Shown here: positions 30,417 to 43,001 of the stretch, piece after piece
Position numbering within the stretch: position 1 is the first letter of the stretch
Layout of the letters: the number at the start of each line of letters is the position of its first letter
Program-made: the position numbers and the translations under genes
The notes under the pieces: generated by a model
What the model was told of the DNA's origin: nothing
The model's database searches: none
What the model saw: the letters and a program-made list of their open reading frames with translations, nothing else
Assembly (NCBI GenBank): GCA_037447655.1
Contig: JBBHKE010002689.1
Span: 155,642 to 219,641 of the forward strand
DNA from: Zygnema cylindricum
Lineage: Eukaryota > Streptophyta > Zygnematophyceae > Zygnematales > Zygnemataceae
Reading direction: 5' to 3'
Length of the DNA stretch: 64,000 nucleotides

Positions 30417-33400
30417 ATGGCGCAGCTAGGGTCCGCCATTGTTCTGGCAGTCGCGCTTCTCCATGTTTCGTCCCTCCTTCCAGCGGAGGGACAGCGCCGA
30501 CGTGTCCTGACGCAGGTCACTCCGGGTTGCGGCGATTTCGGCGGCAAGACCCACGTGGCGCTCCTGGTGGCCGACCCGGGCACCTTCTCGGGCAGCGCGG
30601 AGGAGCGCTATTTGCTGGCGAATCTGAAGAACCAGTCAGTGGGTTCTCCAAGGACCGTTTGCGGCGGCCGCCGCGTGGGCGTCATCATGGGCCAGCGAGT
30701 CCTTCTGGTCACCACAGGTGCGCGCAGAGCCGTACGATCACCCGCCGCAGATCAAGGTACATAAGCGTCGCACGAAATCTGAACCGTCCTTTATCTTTGG
30801 CCCGCGCTGTACTGCAGGCATCGGGCCAATCACGGCAGCGCTATGCGTGCGCGAGCTTCTGGAATGCCGTCCGTACATTTCGGAAATGGTGTACATGGGG
30901 ACGTCCGGTTGGTCGACGCAGATCGGCGGAGTGCTCAACGGCGACGGTACGGTCAACCCCAGCACCAAGGTACACCACGAAAGCGTCCAAAACTTAGCTC
31001 TCTCTGTCTGAGAACTTTTGCTCTGCATGGTTTCGGAATCTGTTTACGAAATTTCAAATTCCAAACGACGCAGCAGTGCAGCGGCTACCCGAATGTCGAC
31101 GTACTCCCGCAAGATACATTCGGACCCACAGCCAGCTTTCTGTACGGACAGTGCCTCTTCACGCAGGCGGTAGGGGACGCCGTGCCGGTTTCCCGGGGGG
31201 ATTAGGGAAGTCTGGAATTTGGTAGAGTTTTTGGTTTGGGTGTTTTTGTATGTGGGATGGAGCAAGAAGGGAGGAGTTTTAGAAATGAATATAAGGGATG
31301 AAATTGTCAGTTGAGGAGGGTTGAAGTGTAATAAGTGTTGATTGTTTTTGAGATCACGTGGTTGACTTGGAGTTGGAGTGAATGAAGATAGTTTTGGCAT
31401 TTGTAGACTTTTTGATGGTTTATTATTTGTTTGTTATTTTGTTTCGCAAAATGTTGTTCTATTTCCTTTGTAAACGTATCCATGTTCATTAGATCAGTTG
31501 TATGGAGAGACCTATCTTTTGTAAAAATTTTGTAGAGCGCTATGCGTCAAATTACTTGGATATGTTTTTTTGACATATCCAAAAATGCATACTTTAAGGT
31601 TGTACTTCTTGGAAAAGTAGTTTAATTTGATGTTCCTATTTGCGAATGAAGACTTGTCCACGTCCCCATTTCATTTTCTACTTGATCCCAAACCCATTCT
31701 TATCGACCATTCCTATTATCACACTCCCATAATCTCCACAATCCAGTTACTTGGCATAGTGACAAACTGAACCTTTCCAAATGTTTCTTACTTTTTTTCC
31801 TAATCCCCCAAACAGTTTCCTGTAAACTCAACAATCCTACATTTGATGTATTACACACGTGTAAAATCGGGAAACCATGATATCCTCTCAAAATCGTCCT
31901 AAGTTTTCCTTTCTATTCTATTTTTTTCCCTCACTCTCCAAATTCCACTTTTTCTCTCCTACTTGTCGGAATTCTCTATTCGATCATTGGTCATTGTTAG
32001 TCATTGCTATTTTAACTTTTTTATCATTGTCTTCTTGACTATTTTACTACAATAAAGCTATATTTCCACAAATTCCAAGACCCAACTTTCCTAGAACCCG
32101 TCTAGACAATACCCATAACAATCGAACAAAGGAACCGTGATTAGGATAGATAAGTGCTTGGCTACGAGAACACGGTGACAAAGTGGTGACGTGTTTGAGT
32201 GTTTTTCTTTGGCTGTGGTCGGGCGAGCAGGTGAAGGCGAGCGTAAAGCTGACGAAGGAGATCGTGGAAGTCGGTCGGAGCCAGCTGGCGTACCTCCAGC
32301 GGCCGGCCCGTCCCGCCAAAGTGTTGTCCCTGGAGAGTCAGTACTTCGGGAATCTGAGCGCCGGCACCGGCGTCAAGTACGACTACCAGAACCCGCAGCA
32401 GGCCACGGGAGTGTACGACCACAAGACGTGTTCGGAGGTACGCTACAGTACAGTACCGACCGGTATCACACCATTCCGTCGGATGTTCCATGAGTAGCCC
32501 ACTTCCGTATTCAGTACTCAGTATTCACAGTTGGAACTCTTCGGATGTGTATTCTTCCGGCAGCGAGTCGTGGTCGCCAGTCTGAATTTCGGTAATGTGT
32601 CCCGTGAAGATGGTGGGTCCAGTCCAGTTAGAAGCGTTCGTCGCACCTTCTGACGCGCGCGCTGTCCCGCAGCTGCGCAGTTACGGAATAACGGACGCTA
32701 AACCGTAAATCGCTATTAGGGTTAACAATTTTTTCGCCACTTAAAACATCTCTTCTCCGTACACACTTGTCCGATTTTCACATAAAGACCGCCAATCGCA
32801 AAGTGAAAATCTTGGATTTCAATCGCAACCGTCAGATCCATAATTCGACCATTGTGTACGGAGAAAAGAGGCAAAAAAAAAAAGTAACACTCGTTGTACA
32901 GTACGGCAGCTGGCGGATTACGGGGTTTGAAACTGACGATAACCGTACATCGTTATCGCACGCTTGACGAGATTGCAGGGGTTGGCCACAATCTGCATTT
33001 CTGGCGTCGTGGACCTTTCCAGATATGCCGCTTCTCGTTTCCGAATGTATTCTGAAATAACGTGCATTTAATTCGTACTTTGTCGTACGATATGGTGATA
33101 ATTACGTAAACGGAATCGTTAAGGGATCCGCGATTGAAGTAAGGGTTTCATCAGGTGACGGCAAAATTTGTTTTTGTCATTTTGAATTAGTTTACAGCTC
33201 TCTGTTGCAGTGGTTAGCGGACAGCTGTCGGTCGAGAAGGAAGTGCTGTGCTCCTGGTTCGAGCCCTACAGATGGCATTCTTTTCTTGTAAAAGGTAAAT
33301 CGCCATTGTAGCGAAGAGCCCTTAAGTGAAAAGTTAACGGAGCACTTTTCCTTCTCAAACAAAAAATTCAACCGATGGAATTCTAAATTCTGTTATTCGA

Positions 33401-36081
33401 TCCATTATTACATACGACAAGCTTAACGAAGGGCCGTTCCTTCCAATGGCGATACACTCTATGTTTCGCAGCATAGAAGGCATTTCTTGGTAGCATTATT
33501 GAGATTCTGCGCTTAAGGGTATTTCGCTGTTGAAATTAACAGCCCTCCGTTCCCGCAAAAAGTTAACATTTTTGAGCACGTTTGCCCACGAACAAAAAAG
33601 CTGACCTCAGAAAACTTCTCCGTTCGGGAGTAGAAAAGTGACAAACCAGTTTGCGCCAACAAAAACTGAGCACGTGTAACGCCTCAAAAATGTTGATAAT
33701 GTATTTGACCTTGTTACATCGCACGATCCCGAGAAAGAAAAAAACACCTGAACATAAAAATAAAAAACAAGAAAGCAAAGATTATGTAACAGATACTTAA
33801 TAGCCATTCAAGAATATTGACTGATACTGTTTGGATACTTTTCGTGATTGATTTTCTCGTGTACACATTCGTGAAACGTTTGAACGTTTGTTTGAGTAAC
33901 GTAACGCTGTACAGCCTAGGCATGCGCACGCGGTACGGTTACTTCTTGAATGGAGAATTCAGTTTTCTTCTCAAGAGTATATGCAGATGCATGAGATGAG
34001 CATTAACCTAAAGACGACGTCAACTATAATATTGGCGCTCGTTATAAACCTCTGCCTAGTGAATGCTGCTTTGTTGGTGAATCAAGTGTAGATGATTTAC
34101 CAATCTTGATATGAAATATAAAGAGTTAGTGATTGAGGACATATATAGTAAGAGGTTCCGATTGTTGGTGTGGAATAGATCCCATGATGGATTCATTAGG
34201 GCTTTCCAATGTATCATAGACCTAATAATGCATGCTTGTCCTCACAGTGGAGTGTCAAACAACATTATAGATCTAAACTGAAAAAAATAAAGCAATTCCC
34301 CTTAGGGATGTCATGGACATGGCGAAACAACTTTATATATTGTGGCTTTAATCATGTCTAGCATTACAAAAGTTGTCTTAACCATACCCCAATGTCTAGA
34401 CTAATGCTTTTTATAACAATTGCCATTGCTATTATTACCCAAACATATCTAGTCTCGTGGTGCAGATTGACGCACAATTTTTCTATTCCGGAGTTCCATG
34501 GGACATGAGTGCTCGAGAGTTCACTGCTTCTTTGCTGAACGAAGTTTGGGAAGGAACCAGGAACTTCACTCAAAAGAATGTCATTGCTGTGTCGGCCATG
34601 GAGGCCATTGGGATGTCCTTCGCCATTCAGCAGTAAGTTCCATCATGTCCATTTATTTCATAGGACCAAAATTGCGAATTTGCATGTGTGAAGTACATTG
34701 TGAATCCTGGCTAGCGTTAAGAAATAATTAGTGTAACTTTTTAAGTTCTGATAATTACATTTCATGGAATGATGAGGACGATTGTGGACCACAAAATTAA
34801 TTATGATAAGATAAAGCATTTGGTATCTTCAGTATTTGTGTTCAGAGGGCGGAACACAATGGGACTGAATTAGTGTTATTAATGCAAATAGCGATTCACG
34901 GTGCAGCTGTGGAAGAGGATAATGTTTGACTGAATGTGTCAGATTTTTATGGCAGGCCACTCTTTCTCACTCCTTTGCAAGAAACAGGCTTTGTAATTTT
35001 AAGATGTGTGTAACATTGAGGCTTCCAAGTTTTTGGCGGGAATGCGAGTCAGTACTGAGCCGTGACTACGCTGCTAACATTTGCCTGATTACCAGTTCCA
35101 TGCAACAAGTTCCACGTGATCAGGAAAATTCTAAAGTAAAGGCGAACCAAGTGGATTTTAGTAGATGTTCGATTACCATTGAAACTATACAATTTGGTGG
35201 CATGTGGCGATTGGTTGCCTGCAGGTACAACATGTTCGCCAAAAAAAGGATTCCGTACACTGTGATTCGTGGGAACTCTGACTGGCTCCACTTTCCGGTC
35301 ACCAAACTGAAAGATGGCACATGGCGACAGGTGGCAGTGGAGCAAGATTTTGCCACAGGATATGCTTATGCCATCGCTTCCTATTCAAGTACAGTACACG
35401 AATGCCGTTAAAGAATTTAAACCCTTTGATTGCAAATGCTTAAAACGTAATACAAACTGCAGTCGACTTATGACCAATGCTCCAGGACAGAGAATTTAAC
35501 GCACTGCTTTTACGATTTATTCGGCATTCCTGAAATGCAGTGGAATATTCTGATTTGCCGATGCACTCGGCAGAGGATAATTTCATTCAAGGAAATTGCC
35601 CTAACGTTGAGGGGCAGATCGTACTGTTTTAGTGGAAATCGTACGTAAATTTGATAAGAAAACTGTACGAATCGTATGATTTTCCTTTCAAAACGAGGGT
35701 AAGGCTCAATAGTGTAATTACCGTACCAGGCAGAGTTCGAAGTTTTCGTCAAACTCGCGCACTTTAACCTCATTGGACGATAACGTTTGAAAGCATTTGG
35801 CTTTATGTATGATGATGTCACGCCTCTTTTCTGTTTTTCTTTTTGCTGCGTCGATTGCAATAAGCGTCCGATTTTCCTTTTGCTATTTTAGCGGGATTAA
35901 AAATCGCGAGTTCCCGCGGGGATTTCCTTTCTTTAAATTTGTAAGTAATGCGGTGCTACGTGTTTTTTTGGCAGGTGTGGTGCTGACGTGGCTGCAAAGC
36001 CGCTGTACGGCCCAGGTGCTGAGCGGCGCTCTGCAGGGCCCTGCCAGCACGGTCTGCAAGTTCACGCTGGACTACAACTGA
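30417..36081 (+). CDS. secreted nucleoside-phosphorylase-like protein (7 exons)
   Basis: Exons 30417-30717, 30818-30969, 31074-31169 (31077 also possible), 32231-32437, 34466-34632, 35225-35388 and 35975-36081 join in phase with GT-AG introns to give about 397 residues. The N-terminus MAQLGSAIVLAVALLHVSSL is a signal peptide, and three N-glycosylation sequons (NQS, NLS, NFT) fit a secretory route. Residues 98-115 (TTGIGPITAALCVRELL) match the glycine-rich phosphate/nucleoside loop of the PNP/UDP phosphorylase superfamily, and VYMGTSGWS follows. SAMEAIG (Glu near 298) and RGNSD (Asp near 327) match the ribose- and base-binding positions. Plant relatives include bark storage proteins and vegetative nucleosidases, but this sequence differs clearly from those I know, so substrate is open. 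It is flanked by transposons and has no gene neighbour here. Confidence 0.85.
33189..33275 (+). other. tRNA-like sequence in intron 4 (possible SINE head)
   Basis: TTGCAGTGGTTAGCGGACAGC followed about 45 nt later by GGTTCGAGCCC (33256-33266), a perfect B-box. Resembles the modules in the LTRs but sits in the gene's intron on the sense strand, with no LTR around it. No convincing tail or target duplication seen. Confidence 0.45.
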
Positions 36082-36387
36082 CCGTACGGAAACTGACGAA
36101 CGTTGGGCGGCAAAAATTGTTTAGTGCCTTCACTGAACCATACTAAACCGTACAGGTTTTGTAAGTGCCGTACAGGAAAAAGTTATTTCGACAAGGAAAA
36201 GTCCTGTGACGGGACACGTATATGTATTTATTATATATCCGCAGTTTTTTCTGGACGTGTGGCCCGTACAAGATTGAGGATTCGACGGTTTTTGACAACA
36301 AAGGCTTTTTTGCCACGATTTGTGTTAGCGGAAGTGAAACCTAGGGTTGTAATCTAACTCTTTTTTGAAGCCATGCAAAATTCGGTT
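36082..36387. other. 3' flank of the gene up to copia K
   Basis: No further coding exon. Should contain the 3' UTR and polyadenylation region. No AATAAA seen with confidence. Confidence 0.5.
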
Positions 36388-36841
36388 TGTTGAAATACAC
36401 TTAAAGCGTTCTACACTACTTGTGGTTCTCTACACTACTTTTAGAGTCCTATTTGCTACGCTATAAGTCTAAGTACTTTGGTTTAGCGTTCTGTACTTTA
36501 TTTAGTGGAATGTACATACCTTTATTAGAATTGATGATTATTGCGTAGGAATCCTTTTACCCTTAGAATCCTTTTACAGTTACTAGTTGTACCTTCCTAA
36601 GTTACGCTCTAGATTAGATGTACCTTTTAGAGCCTTTTAGGCTACCCCTTACTTCGTCTTACTATAAAACTCTCTTGTGTCGTCATGTAAAATTACTTAA
36701 AAACATAAAAGACACTCAATTGTTTCCTTGTTTGCCGTTACTCCTTTCCTGTCTTCTCTATTTTGGCCTTTTCTTCTATTTTCAGCCCATCTTGATATTT
36801 TGTCATATTAGTCTTTTCGGCCTTTCATGGCCTCTCATTCA
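36388..36841 (+). repeat. K 5' LTR
   Basis: 454 bp from TGTTGAAATACAC to CTCATTCA. TATA-like CTATAAAAC near 36662. Lacks the tRNA-like module, the U3 hairpin block and the GACTC hairpin of the A/B/C clade, so K belongs to another lineage. An ATG at 36828 near the LTR end opens MASHS, again placing a start codon in the LTR. Confidence 0.8.
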
Positions 36842-37419
36842 ATAGGTTATGGGCCTAGCCCTTTGTCTGTCTCAACTCTGTGCCGAAATTTCAAGGCGAA
36901 AATTTCTATGACTGGAAGTTCCAAATCCAGCATTTGTTTTCTTTCGAAAAAAATTGGGACACATTAATGGCACTGTCATGTTGCCTGTCTTTCCTGACGC
37001 CACTGCTGCCACTTTTGTTGCCGCTCAGACAGCTGTCACTTCATGGGTTAAAAAAGATTATGGCGCCCTGTCTCGTCTTGTCCTTTCCTTGGACGACCAG
37101 ATTGCGAATCGGATTCACGATGCAATAACCTTTCATGAGGCGTGGCAGATTCTGTGTCGCGCCGACGAAACCGACACTTGGCCACATCGTTTGGCGCTAC
37201 ATCGACAGTTCAACAGTGCTGAAAAAGATAAATCTGAATCTATGCTTGTCTTTATTCAACGAATTGAATTATTGGCTGGACGACTTAAATGTATTAATTA
37301 CACTGTCACTCATGAAGATCTCATAAGTACTTATTTGGGTGGATTACCTCTCTCGTTTCACTCTTTTGCAAGTACGGGAAGACCTAATGCGTCCACGGCA
37401 GAGGTCGCAAAAGTCCAAA
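36828..37419 (+). pseudogene. K gag, N-terminal part
   Basis: MASHSIGYGPSPLS begins in the LTR and runs through the primer-binding site; a one-base frameshift near 36877 leads to PKFQGENFYDWKFQIQ, the typical copia gag start. A further frameshift near 36960 leads to a long gag frame (VTSWVKKDYGALSRLVLSL, LHRQFNSAEK, YLGGLPLSF). The frame is cut at 37419 by a hAT insertion. Non-functional. Confidence 0.8.
36845..36855 (+). other. K primer-binding site (half-tRNA iMet)
   Basis: GGTTATGGGCC, 3 nt after the LTR CA, 11 nt complementary to the initiator tRNA-Met anticodon arm. Shows that the half-tRNA type of priming is shared beyond the A/B/C clade. Confidence 0.7.
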
Positions 37420-37599
37420 TTTTGCATAACCGAAACCAACTGTTTTTTTTTTACAAAATCTGATTAACCGACGCCCGACCGAGTTATGTCACGCTCCAAA
37501 ATTGTTAACCGTTAAACGACCGGTGTTTACGAAAATAAAATTTAACCGAAACTCGATTTCTCACGACTAACCGTGCCCGCCCGTAACCAAAAAAGTACA

Positions 37600-37880
37600 A
37601 AATTATTAATGTACGACGTATGAATAAGCCAATAATTACGATTTGTCGCGTTCCTTAAGATTTGCGAAATGAATAGTGTTACTACCGTGTCAGATTTGCG
37701 ACGCTTTGTCACGATCCCTAAGATTTGCGAAATGAATAGTGTACTACCTTGTCAGATTTGCGACGCTTTGTCGCGTTCCCTAAGATTTGCGCAATGAATA
37801 GCGTTAATACAGTACCGTGTCAGATTTGCGACGCTAATCATGATGTCACGTACTTCCACGATACCAAAGAGTACAAAGTA
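37600..37880. repeat. tandem repeat, about 63-bp unit, three copies
   Basis: Units contain AAGATTTGCGAAATGAATAG and GTCAGATTTGCGACGCT. A single related block recurs in the same orientation at 42003-42163 near the other end of the hAT element. Confidence 0.85.
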
Positions 37881-37899
37881 TTATGATGTTTTCACTACG

Positions 37900-38740
37900 T
37901 TGTTTGTTAAAACGCATTCTATCAAAACGTACAGTTTCACGTCATTATGATGTTTGCACTACGCGGTTTGTGAGAACGCAGTTACATCATAACGGCATGT
38001 ATTAAATCATTTTTTGTATTTTTTTCGTTAATACGGTACAGTTTTGTACGTTAGCCACACTATTTAAAACCGCACTATACTACACCGCAAATCGTAATTA
38101 GAGTAATGAAAAATTAGAGTACAAAAACTATAAAAAAAAAATTGAGTAAATAACGCTAATTTATGTGATAGATCTTTTTCAACTATGAAGTTTACTCTAA
38201 TTTATTTAAGTACTCTAATTTGGCACGCTAATATCCTCTACTGTAAATAAGGTATTCGTACAAAATTTGGCAAAACGTACGGTTTATCGTCACTATGACG
38301 TTTGCTCTACGCGGTTTGTTAAAACGCAGTTACATGATAACGGCCTGTATTAAATCATTATTTGTACTTTTTTACTTGATAAAGTACAATTTTGCACGAT
38401 CTAACACCGTCCGTACTCCACAATATTTAAAACAAACCTATAATAAAATTAAAACGCTAATTAAACTTTACCTTAAATAGAATAATGAAAAAATTTGAAT
38501 CATATACTCTATTTCATGTGATAGAGTCGAAATTTTGAGCGACCGAATTATAGTAATTTACTCTAATTACGATTCGCAGTGTAGAGTTGTTAACGCTGAT
38601 TCAAATAGTACCTTGAATAATGTAAAGAAAAATTTAGAGTTGTTTACTCTTTTTAATGTTTTTGGGTCAAAATTCGTGGTGACGGAATTAGCGTTAATAA
38701 CGCTAATTACGATTCACGGTGTAGTGTAAATGGAAAATTA
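37900..38740. repeat. tandem duplication, about 345-bp unit
   Basis: Blocks such as TTTGTTAAAACGCAGTTACAT and ACGGCCTGTATTAAATCATT appear near 37960 and again near 38310, each followed by an AT-rich stretch of repeated GAGTA/ACTCTAATT motifs. Confidence 0.7.
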
Positions 38741-39487
38741 TGATTAATAATACTATTTAATGCAAGGAGACGTGGCAGATTATAGTCCACGTATTTAAAT
38801 AATGTTGTTAACTATATTTTGTGATTTTCGGCTATAAGTAGTAGCGACTTATTAATACTAATAACAATGAGTGGTGTACTGGTACGTCTCCCTTTGCAAA
38901 AAAGCATATCGTGTACCTCTTCTTTTACTATTTTGTCTTGTTGCAATCTCCCTTTACGAATAATTTTTTTCCTCGACAGTCACCTCCTTCAAGAGATTTG
39001 TTCCTAATTTTGCGTGTAACTCTTAGTTTAATGCTTAAACCCTTATATTAATGTATATTCTCTCGCAAATCTATTTTTTTCGCTACAATTTTTCGGACGG
39101 TTTTTCTTTCGACTACGATACTATGTTATGAATTATGCAAAAAAGGTAAAGTTTTAATTCTGTATGTTAAAAAAAAATCATAGTTTTCACATAGAAAATC
39201 AATTGACAAAAAACACATTGTGATGAGCAAAAAAAACAAAAAATATTTTGTAGTATAAAATATAGAAATAAACAAATAACAACCTCGTTCTATTTTCGAC
39301 TCTATTGTACAAATTCTCAACCTCAAACTTAAAAAAACACAAAAATCTATAAATCTAAATTTGGTATTCATACGACGCTTTGTTAATTTGATACAAATAA
39401 GCATTCCAGTTTAAAAAAAAAAGCAAAATAACACTTGAAAAATTGTGAAGTACAACAAAAATTTAAAAGGAAAAAAAAACAATATAA

Positions 39488-41757
39488 CTAATACAAAAAA
39501 ATAACAATAATTAGAAAACAAAACAAAATAAAAAAATATGCATTTAAAAGATCTCGGTTAGATCTAACACACAAAAGATCACTAACAATTAAAGCCGCTA
39601 GTGAGCTCCTCTTCTTTGTTATCGTGTTCCCGGCATCCGAAAAATTGTATTTAGACATTGAGCTAGAAGCCAGAATAGCTAGAATAGATATAACAACACC
39701 GGCTAGAATAGGAAATCCTCCATCTTTCGCACGTACATTTGATTTTTTTTTCAACCATTCAAGTATGTTAAAGTTCAATCTTTCGTCGTTGGTTAGTTTT
39801 AAATACAAATAACGTTTCATTTCGTCGTTAACGAGCATTTTTTTGTCGGTGGTTATAAGAACCTCATTTTCGTCATCGCTCTCACCAAAAAAATTGTGGA
39901 AACCATCTTTACTTTGCAATGTTTTTCGTTTTTTTGTGATACTTTGAGGACTACCGAAATCAACGTCATCACCGAGGTCACTTGCGAGTTCTCGAAGTTT
40001 GACCCTTGCGCTTTAAATTTCGGTTTTCGATACCCCAATTATTTCAAGCTTTTGTTTTTGTCGGGGATCTAAAAGAGCCGCGACAATATGATACTCATGA
40101 AGGCCCCACTTCGGTAGTACAAATTTCACAAATAGTTGTTTCAATTTTTGCAAGTTTAGGGTATCGGCGGGGCATTCTTTTTCACCGTCATTGTAAGATG
40201 TTTTTCTTATCTTACAATGGTTATGGAGAGACAATGGTTCAAACAAAACCAAATGTAAAGTTGGTTCTTTGATTTTTTCCAACTTTAGGGTCACTTCTTG
40301 AAACCATTCCAAAAATCGTATAAGTTCGGTAAGGTGAGTCTTATCGATACAAGCAAAAAGTATCAATTTATTTTTTGCTTGAGCGATTGGTCCTACCTCA
40401 TTGAATGCATCGTAAATACTCCTAAGCATTCGGAGCAAAGAATTCCACCGTGTTGCGTTTTCTTGTTTTAAAGTGTTTTTCAAAAGATTTTGTAAATTAC
40501 TATGTTTGAAAAACGTGACCAATGATTTACACGCGTCAATTAGATCAAAAAAATCAGGAACTTCCACATCGTATTTGCCTTTTTTGGAAGTTCCGCTCTT
40601 ATTCAAGATCGTTGTCACAATTGTTGCAATTTTATGGTCCGCGCAAGTTAACCAAGTAAACATACTTGGTAGACCTTCAGTCGCACACATGTTAGAGCCA
40701 CTATCAGTCACGACAACTCAAAGATCAAAATTGAAAATTGGACATTTCAAAATTGGTGAAACAATTTTTTGAAAGTCGTTAAAACATTTTCCGCACTATG
40801 TTTTTCTTCCGGAAAATGATCGACTTTAAGCGTATGTGCATGAAGTTTAAATTCTTTGTCAATAAAATGAGCGGTTACTGACATGAATGAGGTTCTTTTT
40901 ATTGTCTCGGTTCAGAGATCTGTCGTGAATGCAACAATAATATTGTTATCAATATTTTCTCTAAGTTTTGGGATGATCAAACTACGAATATCTTTCGCAG
41001 AAGATATAATGTAGTTTTTTACAGTATTGATGGACGGGAGTAGCTGGTCGATGTCAAAATTTGTGTTGGACGAAACACCAACGTCAAACAATGCTTGACA
41101 AAATGCTTCAAAACCTGGGGAAAAAAACAAAAAAACCAATAAGAAAATATCATACAATTTCTAACCATGATTAATAAAGAAGGTTTCTACCGAAATGATT
41201 TTTTTTTATGGAAAAATAAATAAAAGGCAACATCATGACAAACTAAGCTCAAATATATAAATTTATAAACAAAATAAACTATAATGACATATACACTAAA
41301 GCCATCTTAAACAGAATTTAAAATAAATCATACCTGAACCGTCGCCTATCGAAAATGGTCGAAGGTCCTCACAACACATCAACGCCACCATTTTAGCAAT
41401 TTTTTTTCGGTCACTCATTTTTGCCTCCGTTTTTGAAAGAAACTTGCTAAGAAGTCCTTTTGAATTATCCATGTCGGCCAAATCTAAACATGTTCGAGTA
41501 TTGATTGTTGAAGTACCGTTTGCTGACTTGTATTGATAAACTATGAAACATGTACTACAAGCCACAAAACCTGCCCCCTTTACCATGTATTTGTTTGATG
41601 TTTTAACTTCATAGACATGATCAATTTTTTTTTTCCAACAATTTGAAATGGCCTTGCTTTCTTTCACTAGGTAATACAGAGCAATTTCACCATTTTTTGA
41701 TTTTCGAAGTTCGTTTTGGATTGTAGTTTTAAGGGAAGCGAGGATGTTTTTCTCCAT
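39488..41757 (-). pseudogene. hAT transposase with one intron
   Basis: Minus strand. Exon 1 (41757-41334) has a BED-like CSTC pair and LMCCEDLRPFSIGDGSG. A GT-AG intron (41333-41115, 219 bp, pyrimidine-rich acceptor) joins it in phase to GFEAFCQALFDVG. Then follow AFTTDL and a TGA where a Trp is expected (40912), VVTDSGSNMCATE, ENATRWNSLLRML, FVLPKWGLHEYHIVAALLDPR, and the C-terminal dimerisation domain (GGFPILAGVVISILAILASSSMSKYNFSDAG) near 39600-39720. Frameshifts near 40735 and 39990. Recently active family judging from the preserved splice sites, but this copy is dead. Confidence 0.88.
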
Positions 41758-42002
41758 TTTAGTGTATGACTAAGTTTTGTTTGAATTGTGATAGAGTTTC
41801 TCTAACTTAAATAGCAATTCAATTTATCGATTTATTGTTTGATACATATGAGTACGCTAACAATTAGGACTAGTCGTGGGAAATTGACGCAATAGTTTGA
41901 TTTTCATTGATTTATTAACCAATTATTACTACATGCAGCATGACATTGACATAATAGTATAATATATTTGTGGAAACACGGTATAAAATGCATAATTAGC
42001 AC

Positions 42003-42163
42003 TTTGCAATAATGTGCGACGTATGAATAAGCCAATAATTACGATTTGTCGCGTTCCCTAAGATTTGCGAAATGAATAGCGTTACTACAGTACCGTGTCA
42101 GATTTGCGACGCTAATCATGATGTCACGTACTTCCACGATACTGAAGAGTACAAAGTACAAGA
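42003..42163. repeat. right-hand copy of the hAT subterminal repeat
   Basis: Same text as the end of the 37600-37880 array (ATAAGCCAATAATTACGATT through ATGTCACGTACTTCCACGAT), in direct orientation, so it is not part of an inverted terminus. Confidence 0.85.
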
Positions 42164-42365
42164 ATGTTGGATAAAAGGGACAGTACAAAACCTTCATTTT
42201 TTTTGGTTTTTTGGTTGACCGACCGTAACCGACTTTTTTTTTCTGGTGAGTCAACCGACCGTAACCACCCGACCCCGAAAATTTGGCAACCGAATCCGTT
42301 CCGGATCCGGCGCGGGCGGTTGGTTAACGGCCCGTCACGGTTTCGGTTGACCGTTTGCAACATCT

Positions 42366-43001
42366 GGTCCACGATCACTTTGTCAAATCTCACTAATTAT
42401 TTGTTACACGAAGAGACGCGCTTAAATCTTAACAAACCTTTCGTTTCTAATGATGGTTCGGCGTTTATTATCTCTTACCCTAAGAAACCTCCAATGATTG
42501 CAGGATCTCAATTTTTTTGAAAATATTGCAAAGAACGTGACCACCTCATCGACGCGTGCCTTGCAATGGCTAGGAAACGAGAAAAGGACCGTACAGCTGG
42601 GGGACCGCGAGGACTTCCTACACCAAATTGAATTCCGAAGTCCTTGTCGTATCCCCACGCCTACCCACCGCCACCTGGTCATGCGGCGCACGCGACGGTC
42701 GACTTCAATTTGCCGTACGGCCCATTGCCACCGTGGTATATAACTCTTTTTTACTACCCTCCTTCAAATATGCCGGTTTCACTTGGATGTTTTTCCCACA
42801 TCCTACAAAAGTATTGGGTCTGCGTTACCTGCAATTGTACCTTTCCCAAATATGCCTCCCCCACTTCCTTCCGTGGACTAATGGTACGCTTTTTCGTATT
42901 CAGGTAATCCTTCTGATTGGCTAATTGACTCAGGCGCTTCTCATCACATGTGTTGTCAACGTGACTTAATGATTAATAGGGTTCCCTTTGCCATTCTTCT
43001 A
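42366..43001 (+). pseudogene. K gag end and protease
   Basis: LVHDHFVKSH and then a zinc knuckle YCKERDHLIDAC (near 42520-42560), a proline/tyrosine-rich linker, and the protease start GNPSDWLIDSGASHHM (42905-42955). Several frame changes. Cut at 43001 by LTR M. Confidence 0.8.

Larger units (their letters stand above)
37420..42365 (-). mobile_element. hAT transposon inserted in K gag
   Basis: About 4.9 kb. Imperfect terminal inverted repeats: TTTTGCATAACCGAAACC at the left and, reversed at the right, TGTTGCAAACGG...CCGAAACC. Flanks AGTCCAAA (37412-37419) and GGTCCACG (42366-42373) share 5 of 8 bases, a decayed 8-bp duplication as expected for hAT. Contains a spliced transposase pseudogene and several tandem repeats. 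Confidence 0.65.

Noticed and set aside
34926-35411. 161-codon ORF on the plus strand
   Set aside because: Most of it is intron 5 of the phosphorylase-like gene; only 35225-35388, in its proper phase, is exon.
37600-37880. CRISPR-like array
   Set aside because: Three adjoining units of about 63 bp without unique spacers, in a eukaryotic transposon. It is an ordinary tandem repeat.
39624-40772. Plus-strand ORFs at 39624-39812, 40006-40272 and 40473-40772
   Set aside because: Antisense shadows of the hAT transposase; no family resemblance.
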